This document shows positions 1 through 7,226 of a stretch of 26,141 nucleotides of DNA, piece by piece. Position 1 is the stretch's first letter; every line of letters starts with the position of its first letter. The DNA is from CAYPOY01 sp964412395 (GTDB lineage Bacteria > Chloroflexota > Anaerolineae > B4-G1), in contig CAYPOY010000027.1 of the NCBI GenBank assembly GCA_964412395.1, positions 1-26,141 on the forward strand, given 5' to 3'. The position numbers and the translations under genes are program-made. The notes beneath the pieces are model-generated. The model saw only the letters and a list, made by a program, of their open reading frames with translations, was not told where the DNA came from and searched no databases.

Positions 1-59
1 ATTTACCTTTGGCTTTCGAGTTCCTCAAAGACTCTCAAATGGATAAAGTCGAGTTAAAG

Positions 60-140
60 CCCTCACCCCTACCCCCCAACCCCCTTCCCCTCTCCCAACT
101 TTGGGAGAGGGGAAGGGGGCGAAGGGGGAGGGGGTGAGGG
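60..140. terminator. Large C-rich/G-rich inverted repeat, hairpin after the lipid-kinase gene
   Basis: An 81-base imperfect inverted repeat. The inner arms 80-98 and 101-119 are perfect complements over 19 bases. The outer arms 60-79 and 120-140 pair imperfectly (CCCTCACCCC against GGGGGTGAGGG). It lies three bases beyond the stop codon of the minus-strand gene ending at 144, so its transcript would fold into a very stable stem. It lacks a clean U-tract, so it may be a dispersed repeat that also acts as a transcription barrier. Similar C-rich/G-rich hairpins are, from general knowledge, common between genes in Chloroflexota genomes. Bases 1-59 show nothing I can name. Confidence 0.6.
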
Positions 141-143
141 CCT

Positions 144-809
144 TCAAGGCAGCATCAACACCAGAACCAGCGCTGAGACGGCTGGGACGGTCAGGTTATC
201 AACGCCCCACGGTGAGATCGCCTCGATGACCGTTGCGCCAAGTGCGGTCACGGCTGCGGCGCTCACCGCTGCGGCCGGGTCCAAGGGCGCTGGGGCCAGC
301 AGCATCAGCGGCACGAGCGTCGCTGCCCAACTGGTGAGGAACATCACCAGCGATCCCTCCAGCGAGCGGGTGCTTCCGGCGACGGTGTAGCGCCGCTTCC
401 CGATGCGCCGTCCCACCACGGCGGCCAGCGCGTCTCCCCACGTCATCGGCATCAGGCTCGCCACCAGCAGGTGCGGGCGGTCCCACAGCAGCCAGATGAG
501 CACCACAAACGACATAGGGAAGTAGATGGTGCCCAACTGCCCTTTTTCTCCGGTCTCCATCGCCTTGAATGTTCCGCGCCAGTAGGAGAGGGCGTTGATG
601 GCGATGAAGGCTGCCGGGGGAATCAGCGCGAAGGTGCGGTGCTCGAACAGCAGCACCGTCCCGTAGGCCCACATGCCGACCGCGATGTGGATAAACTTGC
701 GCGTGAACTCGACCGAGTAGCCGCGCCACCTGCGCAGCCCCTCGGCGATGCCGATTGCGGCGAAGACGTAGACGAAGGAGGTGAGGAGGGCGATGGTGTC
801 TTGTGACAT
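144..809 (-). CDS. Dolichol/phytol-kinase-like CTP-dependent lipid kinase (polytopic membrane protein)
   Basis: A 221-residue hydrophobic protein with about six to seven membrane segments. It shows the conserved blocks of the SEC59/DGK1/VTE5 polyprenol-diacylglycerol kinase family: RKFIHIAVG near residue 38, then GDALAAVVGRRIGKRRY followed by RSLEGSLVMF in the middle, and EAISPWGVDNLTVP near the C-terminus. Known members use CTP to phosphorylate a lipid alcohol (dolichol, phytol or diacylglycerol) at the membrane; the substrate here cannot be read from sequence. The length is normal for the prokaryotic family. The ATG at 807-809 is preceded by GGAGGT (818-823) nine bases away. It is the last gene of the minus-strand series, 93 bases after the KAP-FGE gene, and is probably unrelated to the accessory genes upstream. 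Confidence 0.85.
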   Translation of the reverse strand: MSQDTIALLTSFVYVFAAIGIAEGLRRWRGYSVEFTRKFIHIAVGMWAYGTVLLFEHRTFALIPPAAFIAINALSYWRGTFKAMETGEKGQLGTIYFPMSFVVLIWLLWDRPHLLVASLMPMTWGDALAAVVGRRIGKRRYTVAGSTRSLEGSLVMFLTSWAATLVPLMLLAPAPLDPAAAVSAAAVTALGATVIEAISPWGVDNLTVPAVSALVLVLMLP

Positions 810-902
810 GTCAGATCACCTCCGAGATAGAGAATGTTCAGCGATGAGGGCGCTCGTTAGCTCTGGGCAAGCAAGTAACGACAGGGGCTGCAAGCCTTCC
901 GC

Positions 903-3368
903 TCAGCCAGGGGATATGACCACCCGAAACCCGAGATCATCTCCACAGTTGTCCGGAACCACCCCGAAGCGGATTGCGGATCGAACGCATCCAATTACAA
1001 AGGAAAACGATCCTCCACGCATTACCCGGAGGCCCTCAGCGTCCGAATCTTTCCGATCCTTCCCAGGATCGTAAGGATACTTCCTGTACAAGCTCCGCGT
1101 CCACTCCCACACGTTCCCACTGAGATCCTCCACTCCATATGGACTTGCGCCATCTGGGAAACATCCTACCGCGCTTGTCGTACGAAGTCCTGTATCTGCG
1201 CAGTTTGCGCGCGCCGGGTCGGGCATATCTCCCCACGGATAGGGCGGTGGTGGCTCGTTTTTGGGATCATCCAAGAACTCCAAGCCGCCTCGCGCGGTTT
1301 TCTCCCACTCTGCCTCCGAAGGCAGTATCACTACCCAACCCTCTTCACGTAACAGGTGCGCTAGCGGTTCCGGTGTCCCCTCCCACCGACGCAAACGTTC
1401 TGTAAGCCAACGGCAGTACGCCATCGCATCGTGCCAAGTGACCCATACCGCTGGGTGGTTGTCCAGGCCCCGAAGGCTGTTCTTATCCGTTGGTTTGTAC
1501 CTACTGGCCTCCACGAAGGCCCTGAACTGGGCCACCGTCACCAGGTAGCGGGCAACATAACGAAGACCGAGCCGACCTCTCTTGTGAGGTTTTTCTCGCT
1601 CGTACCAATATCGTTCCCAGCCAAGCCGGTTCAACAAGATGCAGACATCTCTCTGGCTTTTCCGTGTCCCTATCTCGAAGTCTCCCGCTGGGATCTCGAC
1701 AAAGCCTAGCAGCAGTTCTGGCTTTCCTTGATAGACCTTAGGCAAGTAGGAGGCGTCAGGGTCAAAACGTGGATCGCCTATCAGCGCCAGAGTGTTCCCT
1801 GCGCTCGTCCGTTCATTCACGGTGCGGGCGGGGTCGCGTATCAATCGTAGCAACTGATCCCGCAGATTCTGGTGTAGTGGCCCTTTCTGCTCCGGCTCCT
1901 CCCCTTTCAGCCGCTCTATCGCATCCCGTATTCGCGCCCGGTCGCCACTTAACATCTCCGCTAGCAATTCGGCTGGAGCCTCCATAATTGACTCCGAAGC
2001 CCCCATCGCACTAGCCAACCATGTGTAAACAGTGATCTGATCCCGGCTCAATCCCTCAAAACGAGCTCGCTTACACACTTCCTCCCCTTCTTCCGGGAGG
2101 GGGAAGGCTAGCATCCTTTCTAGCAAGGTGTAGCGGCGCTGGTCAGTCAAATATGGGCTAATCAAGTCACTCACCACTACCTCGCCCTCCACTCTCACCA
2201 GAGGTGGGGCAAGCGGGCGTCGGTCCCCTAGAGACTTTTCCTCGGTTATGACTCGGCGAGTGTACTCCGCCTCCAGTATCTGCACAAGCGTGGGGTACTG
2301 CCGCCAATCTTGATAGAGCTCGGGCCACTGAGTCTGGATGAGGACCGTCTTGGCCAACAGCGGCCAGGCAATACTATTGGGACGTAATCCACCCTCCGAC
2401 TCTGGCCGCTTCTCTCGCTCCAGAACAATCCCCTTCAGCAGGCGGAAGACGCTCAGCGCCTGCCTCACCTGTCGAGGGTCAGGGTAGAGGCCACGGGCGA
2501 AGACTGTCCGCGTCATCTTGCCCAGGCGATCATCGGCATGCTTTCCCTTCTCCACGGTCAGGATGTATTTGTCCAGATCCTCTACCGCCAGGGAAGGCAG
2601 TTGGAGAGAAATCTGCACAGCCTTCTGCAAGTAGGGATCCCCCTGCATGGCTGATTCCGTCTGCTCGGCTCCCTTCTCCTGGAAGGAGGCTCCATAGCGG
2701 GCCTCGACCCCTTGCTGGATCACTTCTCGGTCCATCCCCAGCACAAAGACCGTACCCGATACTCCCAGAAACAATCTAATCGCCTCTAGCATCTCCATCG
2801 CCTTCCCCGGCAGGCACAGGTCTAGACCATCTACGAAGATGATCAGTCGGCCATTCTCCTTCAGGCGCAACCGCAAGATTTCTTGGAACGCGGCCTTAAA
2901 TTGCTCCATCTTGGTTGGCTGCTCCAGCGCACAAAGGCTCAAGGCCAGGCGGTCCAGGTGGTCTACTTGTTCCTTCCGTCGCTCATCTAGGTCCTCGATG
3001 GGGACACGCATCCGCCTCTCTCTGGCGTCCTCGCTCTTTTCACGAGGGTAGAGAGAGTCGAGAACCCGGAGGGTGAAGGTCCGCCAAAGGTACTCGTGAC
3101 ACTCATACTTCCAGGCAGTAAACCAGACGGTGAGGACGGAGTGACGACTCTCGTCGTCTATCTCATCATTCTTGTCTACCTCTTCCTTGAGCATCCGCAG
3201 TAGGATTGTCTTACCGCTCTCCCAGGGACCGAAAACCCCCACTGTCAGCGGGGTCTCAGTCTTCATCAGGATACGCAGCAGGGCCGGGCAGAAGTCGGAG
3301 AAGCCCAAGTTGTCCCGCGGGTCCCAACAGTCCGGCCGGTAGCCAGCGTGCCTTGAGGCATCTCCCAT
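903..3368 (-). CDS. KAP P-loop NTPase fused to FGE-sulfatase (C-lectin fold) domain, degenerate Walker B copy
   Basis: An 821-residue protein. The N-terminal KAP NTPase has Walker A GPWESGKT at 47-54 and the KAP block WFTAWKY near 82-88. Its Walker B-like segment IIFVDGLDLC replaces the usual DDLDRC, so the second Asp and the Arg are lost. The roughly 50-60-residue insert found in the neighbouring paralogue between Walker A and B is missing. A helical linker with an IGDPRFD block precedes an FGE-sulfatase domain from about residue 551 (GFVEIPAGDFEIGTR, LPSEAEWEKTARGG, LSGNVWEWTRSL, MRGGSFSF, GFRVV). The catalytic Cys pair of true formylglycine-generating enzymes is not in place, so the domain is more likely a binding module. 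KAP ATPases are often membrane-associated and occur in phage-exclusion proteins. A GGAAG ribosome site precedes the ATG. It could be an ATPase-dead partner of the next gene. Confidence 0.85.
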   Translation of the reverse strand: MGDASRHAGYRPDCWDPRDNLGFSDFCPALLRILMKTETPLTVGVFGPWESGKTILLRMLKEEVDKNDEIDDESRHSVLTVWFTAWKYECHEYLWRTFTLRVLDSLYPREKSEDARERRMRVPIEDLDERRKEQVDHLDRLALSLCALEQPTKMEQFKAAFQEILRLRLKENGRLIIFVDGLDLCLPGKAMEMLEAIRLFLGVSGTVFVLGMDREVIQQGVEARYGASFQEKGAEQTESAMQGDPYLQKAVQISLQLPSLAVEDLDKYILTVEKGKHADDRLGKMTRTVFARGLYPDPRQVRQALSVFRLLKGIVLEREKRPESEGGLRPNSIAWPLLAKTVLIQTQWPELYQDWRQYPTLVQILEAEYTRRVITEEKSLGDRRPLAPPLVRVEGEVVVSDLISPYLTDQRRYTLLERMLAFPLPEEGEEVCKRARFEGLSRDQITVYTWLASAMGASESIMEAPAELLAEMLSGDRARIRDAIERLKGEEPEQKGPLHQNLRDQLLRLIRDPARTVNERTSAGNTLALIGDPRFDPDASYLPKVYQGKPELLLGFVEIPAGDFEIGTRKSQRDVCILLNRLGWERYWYEREKPHKRGRLGLRYVARYLVTVAQFRAFVEASRYKPTDKNSLRGLDNHPAVWVTWHDAMAYCRWLTERLRRWEGTPEPLAHLLREEGWVVILPSEAEWEKTARGGLEFLDDPKNEPPPPYPWGDMPDPARANCADTGLRTTSAVGCFPDGASPYGVEDLSGNVWEWTRSLYRKYPYDPGKDRKDSDAEGLRVMRGGSFSFVIGCVRSAIRFGVVPDNCGDDLGFRVVISPG

Positions 3369-3484
3369 GCTTTCACTTCCTATTCACACAGGACGTAGTT
3401 TTATCCAGCTTGTCGCCCCCATGCATCATTGTTGCATCTCTTCCCTTACGGCACCCAGAACCTCAGAGGCAAGATTTCCAGAGA

Positions 3485-6070
3485 TCAAAGACGGACGAGA
3501 GCCGCTACCAGGCGGAAGCCCCGGCGCCAGTTGACACTACCAGGGACGTCCCCACTCCGGGCAGCGCAGCGGACACGCCCACGACTGCTGCTGAAGGAGC
3601 CGCCACGCACAACCCAACTCCCCACTGCTTCCAGGTCTTCCCGGCCGTCTCCCGGAGCATAGGGATATGCCTTGAGTAGGCTTCGCGTCCACTCCCACAC
3701 ATTCCCGTTTAGGTCCTCAACGCCGTACGTGCTCACACCTCTCGGAAAGCACCCTACCGTGCTCGTAGTCCCGATGGCCGTATCGCTGTAATTAGCTTGC
3801 TCCGAGTCTGGCTCATCTCCCCACGGAACAGTACGCCCGTCCGTTCCGCGCGCTGCCTTCTCCCATTCCGCCTCTGAGGGAAGCGTGATCAGCCACCTTC
3901 GTTCCCGCAGCAGCATCGCTAGCGGTTCCGGCATCCTCTCCCACCCCCGGAATATCTCCGTCAGCCACTCGCAGTACTTCAGCGCCTCGTACCAACTCAC
4001 TCGCACCACCGGGTGATTATCCAAGCCCCGGAGGCTGCCTTCATCTTCAGGTTGATGCCCGCTCGCCTCCACGAAGGCCCTGAACTGGGCCACCGTCACC
4101 GGGTAGCGGGCGATGTAGTAGGGCGGCAGGATGACCTCGTGCTGGGGGACTTCCCGCTCGTACCATTCCTGCTCTCCACCGAAGCGCTCTAACAGCCCCG
4201 GGATTTCTTCCTCCCGCGTGCCCATCAGGAACGGCCCCTCCGGCACCTCTATGAAGCCCAAAAGCGGCTCGTCGGGGAGGTGCCAGGCATCGGGCCGGAA
4301 GCGGGGGTCGCCCAACAAGGCCAGGGCATCTCCCGTGCTCACCCGCTGCCACGCGGGGCGGGCGGGCTCACGCACCACCTCCAAAAGCCGCTTCCGTAAG
4401 GCCCGGTGCAGGGGCCCCTCCCGCTCCGGCTCCTGCTCTGCCAGCCGCGCAGCCGCCTCCTGCACCTGCGCCCGGTCGCCGCTGAGCATCTCTGCCAAGA
4501 GATCAGCCGGAGCCTTCAGGAATGGCTCTGGTGCCTCCACAGCGCCGGCCAGCCGCATGTAGATGGCCATCTCCTCCCGGCTCAACCCCTCAAAGCGCGC
4601 CCGCTCTCGCCCCCGCCCGGTCTTCTCCGGTTCTGGGAAGGTCATCGTCCGCTCTAGAAGAGCATACCTACGACGGTCGCGCAGGTACGGCGTCAGCAGG
4701 CCACCCTCCGAGGCTTCCTCTCCCTCACCACCCTTACTCCGCGGCAGCACAAGTCGACCCCACAGGGCGTCCTCCTCCGTGGCGGGCTCACGTGCGTATG
4801 CTTCCTCAAGTGTCTGCACCAGTGTGTGGTAATGTCGCCATTTGTCGTAGAGTTTGGGCCACTGGGTCTGGATGAGCACCGTCTTGGCCAACAGCGGCCA
4901 AGCCACACTTTCCTTCGGCAGCCCGCCTCGCTCCTCCCGCGCCAGCGCGATCTCCCGCAGCAGGCGGAAGATATTCAGCGCCCGCTTCACCTGACGGGGA
5001 TTGGGGAAGAGCCCGTTGGCGAAGACCGCCCGCGTCATCTCACTCAGGCGGGCATCGGCGCGCACGTCCCTCTCCAGCGCTAGGATGTACTCCTCCAGGT
5101 CTTCCACCGCCAGCGGTGGCAGGTGGAAAGGAATCTGCACGATCTTCTGCAGGTAGTCGGCCCCGCTGATGACTGGCAGTTGGCGCGCTTCCTCCGCCTC
5201 GACTCCCAGCGTCCGTTGCAGTTCCCGGTACTTGACCTGGATGCCCCGCTCGATCACCCCCCGGTCCACGCCGATGACGAAGACGCAGCCCTCTACGTCG
5301 AGGAAGAGTTTGATCGCCTCCAACACTTCCACTGCCTTCTCCGGCAGGCAGCGGTCCAGGTCGTCCACGAAGACGACCAGCCGCCCCTCATCTCCCAGGA
5401 TCAACCTCAGGGCCTCTTGGAACGTAGCCTCGAACTGCTCCATCGAGGCCAGTTGCTCCCGGTGGTAGGCGTGGACCTCGCGGCTGAGCACATCTGCCCC
5501 TTGCTCGCCATTCAGCACCCTCGCCAGCGCATCCTTGAAGAACGCAGCGCCAGGTATGAGCGCAGCGGCGATCTCAGCGGCAGCCTGACCTCCCGCCTGA
5601 GCTGCTTGCCACCAGTTCACCGTCCACCGGCCCAGTTCCTCCCAGTCCACTGGTTGGTAGACGCTCTCCTCCAGCCGCTGGAGTATATCTACCTGCCGCT
5701 TCTGCTCTCCCTGAGGGTCCGGCAGACGGGGGTGCTCCTCCCACGAGCCTTCGCCGGGCTCACGAGGGTAAAGGGCATCCAGCACGCGGAGGATGAAGGC
5801 CCGCCAGAGAGCCTCGTGGCGGTCGTATTTCCAGGCGGTGAACCAGACGGGGCGGACGAAGCGTAGACTTTCGCGCTCTATGTCACCCTTGAGCATCCGC
5901 AGGAGGCTGGTCTTGCCGCTGCCCCAGGGGCCAAAGACCCCTATCGTCAGCGGGGTCTGGGCCTTCATTAGGATATTCAGCAGTGCTGGGCGGAAGTCGG
6001 AGAACCGCAGGTCGTCCCGCAGGGTCCAGTAGTCCGTTAGGTAAGCAGTGCGCTTCGTGACATCTCTCAT
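3485..6070 (-). CDS. KAP P-loop NTPase fused to FGE-sulfatase (C-lectin fold) domain, intact NTPase copy
   Basis: 861 residues from the ATG at 6068-6070. I prefer this start over the in-frame ATG at 6119-6121 because AGGAGGT (6077-6083) sits six bases before it. Walker A is GPWGSGKT (47-54), followed by WFTAWKYDRHEALWR and a canonical KAP Walker B VVFVDDLDRCLPEKA near 232-245. An Ala-rich hydrophobic insert (AAAEIAAALIPGAAFF) lies between Walker A and B, where KAP proteins carry membrane-inserting helices. From about residue 602 to the end is an FGE-sulfatase domain (GFIEVPEGPFLMGTR, LPSEAEWEKAARG, LNGNVWEWTRSL, VRGGSF, GFRLV). The FGE catalytic cysteines are absent. The gene lies 116 bases upstream of its paralogue and has its own extended -10 promoter overlapped by a palindrome. 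Likely role (inference): an ATP-driven sensor or effector with a lectin-fold recognition head at a membrane. Confidence 0.88.
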   Translation of the reverse strand: MRDVTKRTAYLTDYWTLRDDLRFSDFRPALLNILMKAQTPLTIGVFGPWGSGKTSLLRMLKGDIERESLRFVRPVWFTAWKYDRHEALWRAFILRVLDALYPREPGEGSWEEHPRLPDPQGEQKRQVDILQRLEESVYQPVDWEELGRWTVNWWQAAQAGGQAAAEIAAALIPGAAFFKDALARVLNGEQGADVLSREVHAYHREQLASMEQFEATFQEALRLILGDEGRLVVFVDDLDRCLPEKAVEVLEAIKLFLDVEGCVFVIGVDRGVIERGIQVKYRELQRTLGVEAEEARQLPVISGADYLQKIVQIPFHLPPLAVEDLEEYILALERDVRADARLSEMTRAVFANGLFPNPRQVKRALNIFRLLREIALAREERGGLPKESVAWPLLAKTVLIQTQWPKLYDKWRHYHTLVQTLEEAYAREPATEEDALWGRLVLPRSKGGEGEEASEGGLLTPYLRDRRRYALLERTMTFPEPEKTGRGRERARFEGLSREEMAIYMRLAGAVEAPEPFLKAPADLLAEMLSGDRAQVQEAAARLAEQEPEREGPLHRALRKRLLEVVREPARPAWQRVSTGDALALLGDPRFRPDAWHLPDEPLLGFIEVPEGPFLMGTREEEIPGLLERFGGEQEWYEREVPQHEVILPPYYIARYPVTVAQFRAFVEASGHQPEDEGSLRGLDNHPVVRVSWYEALKYCEWLTEIFRGWERMPEPLAMLLRERRWLITLPSEAEWEKAARGTDGRTVPWGDEPDSEQANYSDTAIGTTSTVGCFPRGVSTYGVEDLNGNVWEWTRSLLKAYPYAPGDGREDLEAVGSWVVRGGSFSSSRGRVRCAARSGDVPGSVNWRRGFRLVAALVRL

Positions 6071-6127
6071 CGCCCCACCTCCTAAATCCAGTACCGTTCG
6101 GTTAAGCGGTTCCATTTCCATCGTAGA

Positions 6128-6146
6128 TGGTGGTAGAATACCACCA
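6128..6146. promoter_or_regulatory. Palindrome (operator-like) overlapping the KAP-FGE promoter
   Basis: A perfect 8-base inverted repeat with a 3-base spacer, TGGTGGTA-GAA-TACCACCA. It overlaps the minus-strand extended -10 at 6135-6143, which fits a repressor operator. In RNA it could instead be a short leader hairpin upstream of the 6070 start. The dyad is seen directly; the regulatory role is inferred. Confidence 0.5.
6135..6143 (-). promoter_or_regulatory. Extended -10 promoter for the KAP-FGE genes
   Basis: Read on the minus strand this is TGGTATTCT, an extended -10 (TGnTATnnT). It predicts transcription starting near 6127, with a leader of about 57 bases before the ATG at 6070. No good -35 is visible. 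The TATTCT hexamer is the same as in the promoter at 11271-11299. Confidence 0.4.
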
Positions 6147-6218
6147 GACCGACGGAAAGGAGCCGTGCGATGGGAGTTACCTTAGAGAAGATGGTTGTTG
6201 ACACTGGCAATCTTGGCC

Positions 6219-7202
6219 CTACACTGGCTTCAGCAGCGCGGTGATGTATCCGACCTGGAAATCCTTGTCGATGTCCTCACCACCGATCACTGTAGCATCG
6301 GATCGGATGAAGTTGATTTTGCCATCGGCACCACGCTTGAAATGACCAAATTCCGGTCCGCCGAGCGTCTCCAGCACGCCGGGGCCCTCTTTATCGGCCT
6401 CCTTCCCCCGACCCACCAGCGCATAGTCCCCCTTGCTGGCGCCCAGAGTCCCACGTGCTTCATCGGGAATCTCCAGGGCATAGTACTTGACACCAGGATC
6501 CAAGAAGATGCGTCGGGTCCCCTTCAGAGGCTGCATACGGAACGACTTCCCGTTGACTATCAGCCGGCGCTCTACCCTGTACCTATCAATCTCTAGTTCC
6601 GCTATAGCGAATCCGGGCTCTTCACCCTCTGATAAGACGATGGGCACCCAGATGCCAGTGGCGAGGCTCGTATCCGTGCGGGTCCGGATGGCGGTCAGGT
6701 ATTCGCTCAGCGTCTCCATCCAGCGTCGAACGCGGGTGCAGGTCTCTACCTGGGCCAGGGCATTGACGGTGGTCCAGTCATCCTTGACCCTCTCAAACAG
6801 CTCACCCGACGCCTGGTACCACTTCAGCGCGTCCATTTCGCTGCCGAGCAACTGATGCACCAGTCCGAGAGCGTAGGCAGCCACCGCCTCATTGTGGCGC
6901 TGATAGTGGGACGGTTGACGCTGGAAGAAGCGGTAGGCTTTTTGGCAGTCGGCCAACGCCGGGCCTAGTTTGCCCATATCCCGGTGCACGTCCGCCAGGT
7001 GGATTAGAGCCACCGCCTGACTGACGTTGGCGCCTGGTTCCTGGCTGGCCTGCATAGCATCCAGCACACAGCGCTCGGCCTCCGGCAATCTGCCTTCCCT
7101 GCGCAGCGAGCGGGAGCCTCGCAATAGTTCGTCAATGGATTGCGATAGTTCCTCGCAGCAAAGCAGTTCGGACGGAGTTAGTTGTGGTGGCAAGTTGATC
7201 AT
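6219..7202 (-). CDS. TPR protein with C-terminal LexA/S24-like fold
   Basis: A 327-residue soluble protein. Residues 1-175 are helical with tetratricopeptide-like repeats (AERCVLDAMQASQEPG, ALIHLADVHRDMGKL, AAYALGLVHQLLGSEMDALKWY). Residues from about 185 are beta-rich. The tail from 240 follows the order of LexA/S24 peptidase folds: YYALEIPDEA where LexA-type proteins have a GDSM motif, GDYALV (258-263), FGHFKR (Lys289), a KINFIRSD strand and a final VGYITALLKP strand. The position expected to hold the nucleophilic Ser is Ala249, so it would be a non-cleaving S24-fold domain. That fold call is by eye only. The GGAGGG ribosome site is close to the ATG. It sits 24 bases behind the SPFH gene, so it is probably cotranscribed, and may be a scaffold or signal-reading subunit. 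Confidence 0.7.
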   Translation of the reverse strand: MINLPPQLTPSELLCCEELSQSIDELLRGSRSLRREGRLPEAERCVLDAMQASQEPGANVSQAVALIHLADVHRDMGKLGPALADCQKAYRFFQRQPSHYQRHNEAVAAYALGLVHQLLGSEMDALKWYQASGELFERVKDDWTTVNALAQVETCTRVRRWMETLSEYLTAIRTRTDTSLATGIWVPIVLSEGEEPGFAIAELEIDRYRVERRLIVNGKSFRMQPLKGTRRIFLDPGVKYYALEIPDEARGTLGASKGDYALVGRGKEADKEGPGVLETLGGPEFGHFKRGADGKINFIRSDATVIGGEDIDKDFQVGYITALLKPV

Positions 7203-7226
7203 ACGCCCTCCGGTGGCTCACCGACC

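Noticed and set aside
5123..5866. Plus-strand open frame of 247 codons
   Set aside because: Antisense to the KAP domain, which has clear Walker motifs on the other strand; composition is typical of a shadow frame.
6071..6121. Upstream ATG (6119-6121) as start of the intact KAP-FGE gene
   Set aside because: The ATG at 6068-6070 has AGGAGGT at ideal spacing, aligns with the paralogue's N-terminus, and the upstream ATG lies next to the palindrome without a ribosome site.
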